NCBI GenBank assembly: GCA_964020155.1
Contig: OZ026568.1
Coordinates: forward strand, 896,659-929,158
Length of the DNA stretch: 32,500 nucleotides
Source of the DNA: Chondrilla cf. caribensis
Taxonomy: Eukaryota; Porifera; Demospongiae; Chondrillida; Chondrillidae
Reading direction: 5' to 3'
The notes beneath the pieces were generated by a model. That model was not told the origin of the DNA and ran no database searches. It saw nothing but the letters and a program-made list of their open reading frames with translations. This document shows positions 1 to 18,026 of the stretch, piece by piece (the stretch's first letter is position 1; each line of letters begins with the position of its first letter). Both the position numbers and the translations under genes were made by a program.

Positions 1-14
1 TCAGAGAAAAAACC

Positions 15-86
15 CGTCCTTTCGAGGTTTCGAACCCGCGACCTGGAGCCTAGAGTCGTGTCACCTGACCAACCGGCTACCGTGAC
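15..86 (-). repeat. tRNA-like (SINE head-like) element, copy 1
   Basis: On the minus strand this reads like a decayed tRNA: an A-box-like TAGCCGGTTGG followed about 30 bases later by a good B-box match, GGTTCGAAACC. The T-stem is no longer fully paired, so it is not a working tRNA gene. The same element stands at 3032-3103 and 5839-5910. A tRNA-derived SINE head is the likeliest explanation; a body and tail were not defined. Confidence 0.5.
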
Positions 87-436
87 CTATCTATTTTATT
101 AGTAGTATCTGCGCTATTTATAGTTGCCCTAAGTGTAAAATTTGATAAAAAATGATAAAAGTGGAGTCGCAGAAGCCTTCCCCAGCACTCAAAATACTTG
201 GACGTCTACTTTAGGTTTGTAAAAACCTTCGCTGGAGGTATAAAGTTCGGCGAAGCCGTTTCGCTTGAATTCTAGCCGAATTTCTAATTCTCGGCCTTTT
301 GAAATCGGCCATCTTTTTGCCCGATATAAAATATAATACAAATTCACTCTTTCAGTTACGTGTAAGAACACATTATGACATACGTAATGTTACCTAAAGA
401 CTCGTGGCAGATTCTAATGATCAGTGCGTACTGGAG

Positions 437-732
437 ATGGGTGCAGTGGAAACGAAGTTCTTTCAGTTTTTACTAACCGAAGAAGAACGGAAAGATGACA
501 GTAAGAAGGAATCCAAATGGAAATTACCTGGAGAAGAAGAGATCCTTCGTAAAATGCAGTCTTCGGAATCCGATATGTCAGCCCACTTACAGAAGAACTT
601 TAATCCTAATAAACACAGACACGCCTCTGATATAGGCTGGTTCGAGGACAAACTTTTCCTGAACGAATGCCTTCGATTTGGCGGTGACAAGAGTTATGTT
701 TATCATCCGTCTGTGTGTCTGTTGGACAAGGT

Positions 733-769
<37 letters not shown>

Positions 770-785
770 GTGTGTGTGTGTGCGT

Positions 786-828
<43 letters not shown>

Positions 829-888
829 GTGTGTGCGTGTGCGTGCCATGTGTGTGTTTGTGTGTGTGTGCGTGGTGTGTGTGTGCGT

Positions 889-937
<49 letters not shown>

Positions 938-960
938 GTGTGTGCGTGTGCGTGCCATGT

Positions 961-1001
<41 letters not shown>

Positions 1002-1080
1002 CACACGTTTCAATGCTGTGTAGGATGAGAATACACCATTACATCTGGCTGCTCAGTCTGGTCTACTTGGATGTGTTGAA
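437..1080 (+). CDS. Ankyrin-type protein 5' exons, tandem copy 1
   Basis: Two exons. Exon 1 is 437-730 (first in-frame ATG; the frame is open a little further upstream to about 404) and encodes 98 charged residues that I do not recognise. It ends in AAG followed by the donor GTGTGT, which is itself the start of a long TG tract. Exon 2 is 1024-1080 and encodes 19 residues with the ankyrin signature TPLHLAAQSG, ending at a GTAAGT donor. Both boundaries are phase 0. A second GTAAGT at 1103 would lengthen exon 2 to 1102 and change its phase to 1. Only half an ankyrin repeat is present; if this was once part of a longer ankyrin protein, the rest is not here. Function unknown. Confidence 0.6.
731..1000. 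repeat. (TG)n microsatellite with CGTG interruptions
   Basis: About 270 bases of TG dinucleotides broken by repeated CGTGGTG and CGTGCCATG variants, so it contains an internal higher-order duplication. It begins at the 5' splice donor of the preceding exon. Reading frames in it (Cys-Val or Thr-His runs) are artefacts. Confidence 0.95.
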
Positions 1081-1148
1081 GTAAGTGTGTACCTGTACCA
1101 ACGTAAGTATGAATGTATGTATGTAATGTATTGTACAATTTATATGTA

Positions 1149-1315
1149 CAGTCGAACCTTATTAATACAAAATTTCTACAGCATAAGATTATTGTTAAGT
1201 CCCTACATTTTCAGCTGATGTACACACACATTATGTGAGTACTGTCAACATGAAATGCTTTTAGCATGGAATTGTGGAATTGTCCATAGAATTTCGCGTT
1301 AAGGAGGTTCAACTG
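1149..1315. mobile_element. Tc1/mariner-type MITE, 167 bp, copy 1
   Basis: Ends are CAGTCGAACCT and AGGTTCAACTG, imperfect inverted repeats of about 28 bases, flanked by TA on both sides (1147-1148 and 1316-1317). CAGT termini with a TA target duplication are typical of Tc1/mariner non-autonomous elements. No coding capacity. It lies in the intron between the ankyrin-type and NBR1-like exons. Confidence 0.8.
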
Positions 1316-1472
1316 TACATTGGTGTGTACGTGGTGTGCTTTGTACGTATGTATATTGTGTATACCTACGTATGTACGTACATGTACATATGTAAATGTA
1401 TCAAGAGATTCTGTATGCACCATCTAATGTGCACAGCCGTCATGTAAAATCTGTTGTTGTTGTTGTTTACAG

Positions 1473-2345
1473 ATTCCAATGATGAATTTGTTATTGTCAT
1501 TCCACCGTGCTTTGATCCGAATGCTCCCCTCACTGCTGCTGGACAGACTCAGCAGAACGCTGTCGAGGACAGGACCAACGACAGGAATAACACTATTTGT
1601 GGAGAAGACAGCATTTGGGGGCTCCCAGACTGGGAGGTGCTGTCCTCGCCAGACGGACCACCCCAGCCTATTCCTCAACTAGGACCTAATCCGGACAACA
1701 CCAGCCCACGTGTTTCGCCAAATGCCACACCGAAGCAGGCCAGGAGGGATGCCTGCAACTTCAAGTTTCATAGGAAGACCTTTGGTGAGGCCACCAACAA
1801 AGAGCCTCTCACCATAGCCGCTGGTCTGGTCAATACGTTCACCAACTTTGTCAAGGACATCCACGTCCACCACCGCCCACAGGACTCCCCAGCTGGGGAC
1901 ATTAGGCTTGAACCTGTTGATAACAACCAGAATATTTGTGGACAGAATGACCTCAACATCCCTTTCGAAGGTGGATCAGACGAGGACTTTCAGGTACGTA
2001 TGTTTGTATGTATGTACATATTTGCTGCTGTGTGTGTTACAGCACTTGTCTGTGTGTGTCTGCTTCACTGTATGTTCTCCAGATGTTATATTCATCCATC
2101 TTGTTTGTCCGTAGGATGCCTGTACAGATTTGGTTGACCAAAATATACTCGACTCAGTTGAAGTCGTTCAGCAGGTTGGAGACTCCGACAAATATACTCC
2201 AGAGCTCGAACAAGAGTCTACAGTAGAGAACACACAGGAAGGTATCCAATGTGAAGGAGACAGTTGTGATAACACTTCTACCACGCCTGCTTTCGAGCTT
2301 CCAAAGAAGTACACACCTCCACAGGCAAAGTGGGCACCTCCTTAA
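1473..2345 (+). pseudogene. NBR1-like C-terminal exons, copy 1 (UBA cut off by stop)
   Basis: Exon 1473-1993 follows a TTTACAG acceptor and ends at CAG/GTACGT; exon 2115-2345 follows CCGTAG. The first encodes the LC3-interacting region EFVIVIPPCFD, matching the NBR1 LIR, where human NBR1 has YIII followed by LPECFD. The second runs into an in-frame TAA at 2343-2345, exactly where copy 2 has AAA GAA. The UBA-like coding sequence downstream (to about 2474, motif MGFPNRHLNEELLKKHN) is still in frame but beyond the stop. NBR1 proteins bring ubiquitylated cargo to autophagosomes using LIR and UBA; PB1, ZZ and FW domains are absent here. The exon needs a phase-1 upstream donor, which the ankyrin-type exon supplies only through its alternative donor. 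Whether this copy is transcribed is unknown. Confidence 0.65.
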
Positions 2346-3031
2346 CCCACTAACCTCGTGGATAGGCTGGTGAGCATGGGATTCCCGAATCGCCACCTGA
2401 ACGAGGAGCTGTTGAAGAAGCACAACAACCACATAAGAGCTGTTGTGAATGAGCTCCTCGACTGCCAGAGTTGAACTTGCTGTGTGTAATTCACCTACCT
2501 ACCCACAATAATAATGAAATGTTTCATAGTTTAGCACCCACACCCAAACACACACACACACATTGCATATTAAAATTATTCTTACAAATATCTCTTATAC
2601 AAATATATCTTTATTATTAGTATCTGCGCTATTTATATTTCAGACGTATGTATGTATTAATTTTGTGAGTGTGTTAAAATGATTTTTATAAATTTATGCT
2701 GATGCATACAACTTCATGTAGTGATACAACGTCATGTAGTGATTGTATAATGATGCATACAACATACAGTAATACATGATGGTTACGGGTGAGTGGCCTT
2801 GAGTTGAAAAAAAAGTAAAAAAGGTCACCCACTCGGGGTCGAACAAACCCATGGTCGGTTTTATAGGGACTTTCCACAGATACTGTGTACTTGGTCATTC
2901 CGCGAATGCAGAAGACACTATTCTAGCTGGGAGGTCAGCCGCGAGTCCCAAAGCTCCCCCCTACGGTTCTTTGTAGAGAGTATTGCAACTGACCACCAGG
3001 AAGTGAGCTCTTTTTTTTCAGAGAAAAAAAC

Positions 3032-3103
3032 TGTCCTTTCGAGGTTTCGAACCCGCGACCTGGAGCCTAGAGTCGTGTCACCTGACCAACCGGCTACCGT
3101 GAC
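3032..3103 (-). repeat. tRNA-like (SINE head-like) element, copy 2
   Basis: Same minus-strand A-box/B-box arrangement as at 15-86, carried in the second tandem unit and next to the junction between units. Confidence 0.5.
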
Positions 3104-3453
3104 CTATCTATTTTATTAGTAGTATCTGCGCTATTTATAGTTGCCCTAAGTGTAAAATTTGATAAAATATGATAAAAGTGGAGTCGCAGAAGCCTTCCCC
3201 AGCACTCAAAATACTTGGACGTCTACTTTAGGTTTGTAAAAACCTTCGCTGGAGGTATAAAGTTCGGCGAAGCCGTTTCGCTTGAATTCTAGCCGAATTT
3301 CTAATTCTCGGCCTTTTGAAATCGGCCATCTTTTTGCCCGATATAAAATATAATACAAATTCACTCTTTCAGTTACGTGTAAGAACACATTATGACATAC
3401 GTAATGTTACCTAAAGACTCGTGGCAGATTCTAATGATCAGTGCGTACTGGAG

Positions 3454-3745
3454 ATGGGTGCAGTGGAAACGAAGTTCTTTCAGTTTTTACTAACCGAAGA
3501 AGAACGGAAAGATGACAGTAAGAAGGAATCCAAATGGAAATTACCTGGAGAAGAAGAGATCCTTCGTAAAATGCAGTCTTCGGAATCCGATATGTCAGCC
3601 CACTTACAGAAGAACTTTAATCCTAATAAACACAGACACGCCTCTGATATAGGCTGGTTCGAGGACAAACTTTTCCTGAACGAATGCCTTCGATTTGGCG
3701 GTGACAAGAGTTATGTTTATCATCCGTCTGTGTGTCTGTTGGACA

Positions 3746-3818
<73 letters not shown>

Positions 3819-3942
3819 GTGTGTGTGTGTGTCTGTGTGTGTGTTTGTGTGTGTGTGTGTGTTTACACGTTTCAATGCTGTGTAGGATGAGAATACACCA
3901 TTACATCTGGCTGCTCAGTCTGGTCTACTTGGATGTGTTGAA
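3454..3942 (+). CDS. Ankyrin-type protein 5' exons, tandem copy 2
   Basis: Exons 3454-3747 and 3886-3942, the counterpart of 437-1080. The protein sequence of both exons appears unchanged between copies, as do the donor and acceptor dinucleotides. The intervening TG tract is much shorter. As in copy 1, a second GTAAGT donor lies 22 bases beyond the first. Confidence 0.6.
3748..3863. repeat. (TG)n microsatellite
   Basis: About 115 bases of TG, starting at the splice donor of exon 3454-3747; the shortened counterpart of the tract at 731-1000. Confidence 0.95.
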
Positions 3943-4010
3943 GTAAGTGTGTACCTGTACCAACGTAAGTATGAATGTATGTATGTAATGTATTGTACAA
4001 TTTATATGTA

Positions 4011-4177
4011 CAGTCGAACCTTATTAATACAAAATCTCTACAGCATAAGATTATTGTTAAGTCCCTACATTTTCAGCTGATGTACACACACATTATGTGA
4101 GTACTGTCGACATGAAATGCTTTTAGCATGGAATTGTGGAATTGTCCATAGAATTTCGCATTAAGGAGGTTCAACTG
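4011..4177. mobile_element. Tc1/mariner-type MITE, 167 bp, copy 2
   Basis: Same element, length and TA flanks as at 1149-1315, duplicated along with the tandem unit rather than by independent insertion. Confidence 0.8.
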
Positions 4178-4341
4178 TACATTGGTGCGTACGTGGTGTG
4201 CTTTGTACGTATGTATGTATATTGTGTATACCTACATATGTACGTACATGTACATACGTAAATGTATCAAGAGATTCTGTATGCATCATCTAATGTGCAC
4301 AGCCGTCATGTAAAATCTGTTGTTGTTGTTGTTGTTTACAA

Positions 4342-5346
4342 ATTCCAATGATGAATTTGTTATTGTCATTCCACCGTGCTTTGATCCGAATGCTCCCCTC
4401 ACTGCTGCTGGACAGACTCAGCAGAATGCTGTCGAGGACAGGACCAACGACAGGAATAACACTATTTGTGGAGAAGACAGCATTTGGGGGCTCCCAGACT
4501 GGGAGGTGCTGTCCTCGCCAGACGGACCACCCCAGCCTATTCCTCAACTAGGACCTAATCCGGACAACACCAGCCCACGTGTTTCGCCAAATGCCACACC
4601 GAAGCAGGCCAGGAGGGATGCCTGCAACTTCAAGTTTCATAGGAAGACCTTTGGTGAGGCCACCATCAAAGAGCCTCTCACCATAGCCACTGGTCTGGTC
4701 AATACGTTCACCAACTTTGTCAAGGACATCCACGTCCACCACCGCCCACAGGACTCCCCAGCTGGGGACATTAGGCTTGAACCTGTTGATAACAACCAGA
4801 ATATTTGTGGACAGAATGACCTCAACACCCCTTTCGAAGGTGGATCAGACGAGGACTTTCAGGTACGTATGTTTGTATGTATGTACATATTTGCTGCTGT
4901 GTGTGTTACAGCACTTGTCTGTGTGTGTCTGCTTCACTGTATGTTCTCCAGATGTTATATTCATCCATCTTGTTTGTCCGTAGGATGCCTGTACAGATTT
5001 GATTGACCAAAATATACTCGACTCAGTTGAAGTCGTTCAGCAGGTTGGAGACTCCGACAAATATACTCCAGAGCTCGAACAAGAGTCTACAGTAGAGAAC
5101 ACACAGGAAGGTATCCAATGTGAAGGAGACAGTTGTGATAACACTTCTACCACGCCTGCTTTCGAACTTCCAAAGAAGTACACACCTCCACAGGCAAAGT
5201 GGGCACCTCCTAAAGAACCCACTAACCTCGTGGATAGGCTGGTGAGCATGGGATTCCCGAATCGCCACCTGAACGAGGAGCTGTTGAAAAAGCACAACAA
5301 CCACATAAGAGCTGTTGTGAATGAGCTCCTCGACTGCCAGAGTTGA
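4342..5346 (+). CDS. NBR1-like C-terminal exons, copy 2 (UBA intact, acceptor lost)
   Basis: Exons 4342-4862 and 4984-5346. The LIR motif FVIV followed by PPCFD is intact, and the second exon ends in a complete UBA-like domain (MGFPNRHLNEELL...VVNELL) and a TGA at 5344-5346. The UBA resembles the C-terminal ubiquitin-binding domain of NBR1, with MGF loop and the LLKKHN helix. The acceptor before 4342 reads TTTACAA instead of the TTTACAG of copy 1, so normal splicing into this exon is predicted to fail. Copies 1 and 2 are thus damaged in different places. Between LIR and UBA there are about 250 residues of low-complexity, Asp/Asn/Pro-rich sequence. FW, ZZ and PB1 domains are not in the unit. 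Confidence 0.7.
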
Positions 5347-5825
5347 ACTTGCTGTGTGTAATTCACCTACCTACCCACAATAATAATGAAATGTTTCATA
5401 GTTTAGCACCCACACCCAAACACACACACACTGCATATTAAAATTATTCTTACAAATATCTCTATTTCAGACGTATGTATGTATTAATTTTGTGAGTGTT
5501 AAAATGATTTTTATAAATTTAAGCTGATGCATACAACTTCATGTAGTGATTGTATAATGATGCATACAACATACAGTAATACATGATGGTTACGGGTGAG
5601 TGGCCTTGAGTTGAAAAAAATAATAAAAAAGGTCACCCACTCAGGGTCGAACAAACCCATGGTCGGTTTTATAGGGACTTTCCACAGATACTGTGTACTT
5701 GGTCATTCCGCGAATGCAGAAGACACTATTCTAGCTGGGAGGTCAGCCGCGAGTCCCAAAGCTCCCCCCTACGGTTCTTTGTAGAGAGTATTGCAACTGA
5801 CCACCAGGAAGTGAGCTCTTTTTTT

Positions 5826-6236
5826 CAGAGAAAAAAACCGTCCTTTCGAGGTTTCGAACCCGCGACCTGGAGCCTAGAGTCGTGTCACCTGACCAACCGG
5901 CTACCGTGACCTATCTATTTTATTAGTAGTATCTGCGCTATTTATAGTTGCCCTAAGTGTAAAATTTGATAAAATATGATAAAAGTGGAGTCGCAGAAGC
6001 CTTTCCCGGCACTCAAAATACTTGGACGTCTACTTTAGGTTTGTAAAAACCTTCGCTGGAGGTATAAAGTTCGGCGAAGCCGTTTCGCTTGAATTCTAGC
6101 CGAATTTCTAATTCTCGGCCCCTTGAAATCGGCCATCTTTTTGCCCAATATAAAATATAATACAAATTCACTGTTTCTGTTACGTGTCAGAACACATTAT
6201 GACATAATGTTACCTAAAGACTCGTGACAGATTAGA
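5826..6236. repeat. Third, 5'-only copy of the tandem unit
   Basis: Matches the first 400 bases of both units (tRNA-like element and the sequence up to the first exon), then diverges near 6236, just where the first exon would begin. It differs from units 1 and 2 more than they differ from each other, especially in its last 120 bases. It could be an older flanking repeat that served as the right-hand partner for unequal crossing-over. Confidence 0.9.
5839..5910 (-). repeat. tRNA-like (SINE head-like) element, copy 3
   Basis: Same element in the partial third copy. All three sit immediately to the right of a short poly-T/TCAGAGAAAA stretch that marks the unit junctions. Confidence 0.5.
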
Positions 6237-6893
6237 AAAGGATGTTTGTCCAACAGCCGTCCAGGTAAAGAATAGGATGCATCGATAATATTTGAGTACT
6301 GTTACAGTATCAAGCTATGAGTTGCAGAATTCTGGAAATTTGAGTCAGAGTTTAATGATAATGATATTCATGGGTAGGCCTAGACCTCCTCAGAGTGTGG
6401 TTTTCCTTGTATTTGGTCTAGTTGCACAACTCATCCTGCTGAACCATGTGACACTGTGTGGCTGTTTGTGCTTGTGCCCTTGTGTGTGATGTGTGTGTAA
6501 TATGTTGTGTGGTGTGTGCTTGCATGTGCACAAGTATGAAGTGTGTGTGTGTGCGTGTGTGTGTATGTGTGTGTGTGTGTGTGACACTGTGTGTGTGTGT
6601 GTGTGTGTTTGCAGAGGTTACTAATTGGTAAAAATCTTTCTTCACACTCACTCTGTAATAGAATGGTTGGATTGGTGTTCAAAAGCTTCAAGTTGAAACT
6701 CGCAATCCAATAACATCTACAGACTTTTATAATGCATACATGACACGACTTGACACATGAGTACGAGTAACCCTGAACGTTAACAACAGCAATCACATTC
6801 TTGGAATAATATTAAGTGATTAGTTGTAATCATAATATTATTCATTCACGAGGGTGTAGCCCCGCCTTCATGCCTCCACCCAGCGTGAACGCG
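6237..6893. other. Intergenic region upstream of the VWA gene
   Basis: No gene seen. It contains a patchy TG microsatellite (6481-6608, with TGTGTGACAC interruptions) and ordinary AT-rich sequence. The promoter of the gene at 6894 should lie here; no TATA box or other site stands out. Confidence 0.6.
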
Positions 6894-12703
<5,810 letters not shown>

Positions 12704-14056
12704 AGTCAAAGTAGAAACAGTTATAGTGTATAATTGATCTCACAGGTAGTTATTAGTAAAAAATTAATGTGTAGACTCACCATGCTGCTAGAGTATAACT
12801 GATACATTATTATAAGGATATAGTGTTAGATATAGCTGTCAATGATTATAATAATTATTATATTACTGTATATTATTTTTATTGGTGCATGATGTTTCGA
12901 TGGCGATGTCCATAATATATATAATATCAATAATAATAATAATATAATTATCATTATTATTTGTCTAGGCCTGGGCCTCCTATTGCCATGGGTATAATGG
13001 CCAGCCGGGCTACATGTTATAATTATAGATATATAGGGTTTATTGCAATATAATTGCAGGGCAATATATAAATACGCCTATATGATTGATCACAGCTGGG
13101 GTCAGTGCAACTGGTACGGTAAAGTTAAACTGTCACTAATATTATTAAAGTCATGACAGCAACCAAAGGTTGATAGCCTTCATCACTAATATAACTATTA
13201 TTATTCCACCAGTAGCAAAATTAATGCATTTATATATATATATATATATATAATATTATTATATATAATTTATGATATTACATCACCAGAGCCAGACATA
13301 TAAGATAGTTTACTGTATATGTATTATATCATAATCTAATTTATTGAAAACAGCACCGGCATATATATATATACGGCCTGGTCCATGTCATGCATATTGT
13401 GCTTAATATAATATATTTGGTGTACCTTATTACCATTATATATTATTATTATTGTTATTGAACTGGTAACTGTAACTGTTACAATAAGAACAAGGAGTAC
13501 ATGTAGTTAATGTTACAATCAGTCTTTTCTCATCAATTTCCAGAGGGCCTTGTCCGTGGCCAATCAAGGTTCTTAGTGTGTGGATGTCGTGAGCACTTTG
13601 GAGTGCTAGATGGTGGTGTTTTAGGTCGGATGTGATGGTATCCACAAGGTTGGTTTGATGGCGACCACGTCTACCCTTGTAGATCTGTGAACCATCTACT
13701 GAAAATTGCAGGGCAAGTTGTGCTGGGGTGTCTTGGGGCATGCACAGTACATGCCCCAGCATGCTCCATTGGCATTCATGCACTATGGCAGATAAAGGTT
13801 GAGAATTACATCTGGTGTACAGGTGGTTGTTACTGATGGTGTTAGGCCACTGAATGCCATACATGACATCACAGATGTCACGTATGGCATTATAATAATA
13901 TTATTAGTATAACAAGCACTGTTACAGTAATTATAATGATACTATTGAATAATCATAATAATATTACGTAATATTTATTAATTTTGGTCAGCGGCAATAT
14001 TAAGTTTATTCATAGATCATGACAATCACGCGCGCGTATGTTTTGGGTGGGTCACC
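12704..14056. other. AT-rich intergenic spacer
   Basis: Strongly AT-rich, with (AT)n and (AAT)n stretches (for example 13233-13265) and many short palindromes. The only coding-like content is the LINE relic at 13530-13893 on the minus strand. It separates the two paralogous membrane-protein genes. Confidence 0.7.
13530..13893 (-). mobile_element. Non-LTR retrotransposon (LINE) relic, C-terminal fragment
   Basis: The minus-strand translation contains RDICDVMYGIQWP, then an LSAIV...WSMLGHVLCM stretch and GRRGRHQTNLVDTI. This follows the conserved tail after the reverse transcriptase domain of RTE-like and related LINEs (I-x-W-P/Q...W-x-GH-V-x-RM...RGRP-x-x-x-W). Only about 115 residues remain. 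The catalytic FxDD region and endonuclease are missing, so the piece is 5'-truncated and inactive. Confidence 0.65.
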
Positions 14057-14095
14057 CATAGACACTCTATACTACGTAGCCATAGAGTGTCTATG
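14057..14095. repeat. Perfect 14-bp palindrome just before a start codon
   Basis: CATAGACACTCTAT (14057-14070) and ATAGAGTGTCTATG (14082-14095) are exact reverse complements with an 11-base loop. The ATG of the next gene follows 17 bases later, so this lies in the promoter or 5' UTR. Related palindromes occur at 18197-18226 and 25451-25477, so this is a small dispersed fold-back repeat, possibly a MITE, rather than a unique operator. Confidence 0.75.
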
Positions 14096-14112
14096 ATAGG
14101 TCCTTGTGGAAC

Positions 14113-17315
<3,203 letters not shown>

Positions 17316-18026
17316 TGTACCACCACAAGCAACTCTGTCCACTCAGAAACCTCTATAATACGAGAACTAGTTAGCTACAAACTGTACTGTAATGTTTTAG
17401 GAACAATGCATGAAGGAATGTTTTATGTGAATTTGCCAGAGCATGTAACAATAACTGTTGTCGATCATACTTCGCGTTCATGTGTCAATTCGGAATTCTT
17501 TCATCGGCACACACTTGTAATTTTACCTGTGTCTGAAGAGTCCTGAGGCATACCCATCATGTATGTGTCACTGTATATAGCTTTATGATTGGAAGTTCGG
17601 AATTTACAGTGTAGTGTATAGTGTGCATGAGTGATGTGTTATCAATGATAATCTCGTTTAGATAAAAATGTAAACAAAAGACTTATGAAGAATTCAAACC
17701 TCAACTTCATGTACAGCTGCAGCCACAGGTGTGGGTCTATACCAGCTCTGCTCTGGTCTGGTTCTCTATTATAGAGAAAAACATTGCAGTTATGCAAGAT
17801 AGTACAAGTAAAATTAATGAGGAAGAGAGTTGATCTATCATAAATATCCCACTGTGAGTATACCTAATATAATCCTAATATATATATATATATATGATAC
17901 GTATACGTATACGTATACATTCCGTATTGGCAACTTTCTTATGTGGAGTTATATATAGCCATTTTCTTCAATTACGTTTCTTCACAACAAACTATTACGC
18001 AATCGTCCCATTAACGATCAGGCGAG
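17316..18026. other. Intergenic region upstream of the G-alpha gene
   Basis: No gene seen. From 17469 to 17943 it is a diverged copy of 22405-22907, upstream of the CARD gene. It includes a (TA)n run at 17878-17895 and CGTATA repeats at 17900-17918. The G-alpha promoter should lie here. Confidence 0.7.
17469..17943. repeat. Intergenic segment duplicated at 22405-22907, copy 1
   Basis: Long blocks match copy 2, for example ATTTTACCTGTGTCTG, CCCATCATGTATGTGTCACT, GTGTTATCAATGATAATCTC and GTGTGGGTCTATACCAGCTC, with small insertions and substitutions between them. The two copies are in the same orientation and bracket the G-alpha gene. Confidence 0.9.

Larger units (their letters stand above)
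2..3018. repeat. Tandem duplication, unit 1 (about 3.0 kb)
   Basis: The segment from base 2 reappears almost base for base from 3019, and its first 400 bases reappear again from 5826. Unit 1 is about 3,017 bases and unit 2 about 2,807; much of the difference is the longer (TG)n tract in unit 1. Unit 1 contains a tRNA-like element at its left edge, two ankyrin-type exons, a Tc1-type MITE in the intron and two NBR1-like exons. By eye only scattered substitutions separate the units, so the duplication looks recent. Unit 1 starts at the window edge, so more units may lie to the left. Confidence 0.95.
3019..5825. repeat. Tandem duplication, unit 2 (about 2.8 kb)
   Basis: Second copy of the unit at 2-3018, in direct orientation and head to tail with it. 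Order and spacing of exons, MITE and tRNA-like element are the same. The TG tract after the first exon is much shorter (about 115 versus about 270 bases), and there are small differences in the 3' flank. Confidence 0.95.

Noticed and set aside
15..86. Functional tRNA gene on the minus strand
   Set aside because: A and B boxes are recognisable, but the T-stem and acceptor stem do not pair.
189..371. 60-codon minus-strand frame present in units 1 and 2 (also 3206-3388)
   Set aside because: Identity between copies only reflects the recent duplication. It has no recognised domain and the third copy is altered, so it is probably non-coding flank.
587..1028. Overlapping Cys-Val and Thr-His rich frames on both strands, here and at every other TG/CA tract
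   Set aside because: Translations of dinucleotide repeats inside introns.
1479..1682. Alternative frame through the LIR exon, entered by phase-0 splicing from the ankyrin exon
   Set aside because: It ends after 67 codons and lacks similarity, whereas the other frame has the NBR1 LIR motif and stays open to the next donor.
5596..5784. 62-codon frame at the end of tandem unit 2
   Set aside because: No domain, no partner exon, and the frame is not equally open in unit 1.
13436..13864. Independent 142-aa minus-strand gene
   Set aside because: Its sequence follows the conserved LINE C-terminal region and ends in Asn codons from an AAT-like repeat; it is a retrotransposon relic.
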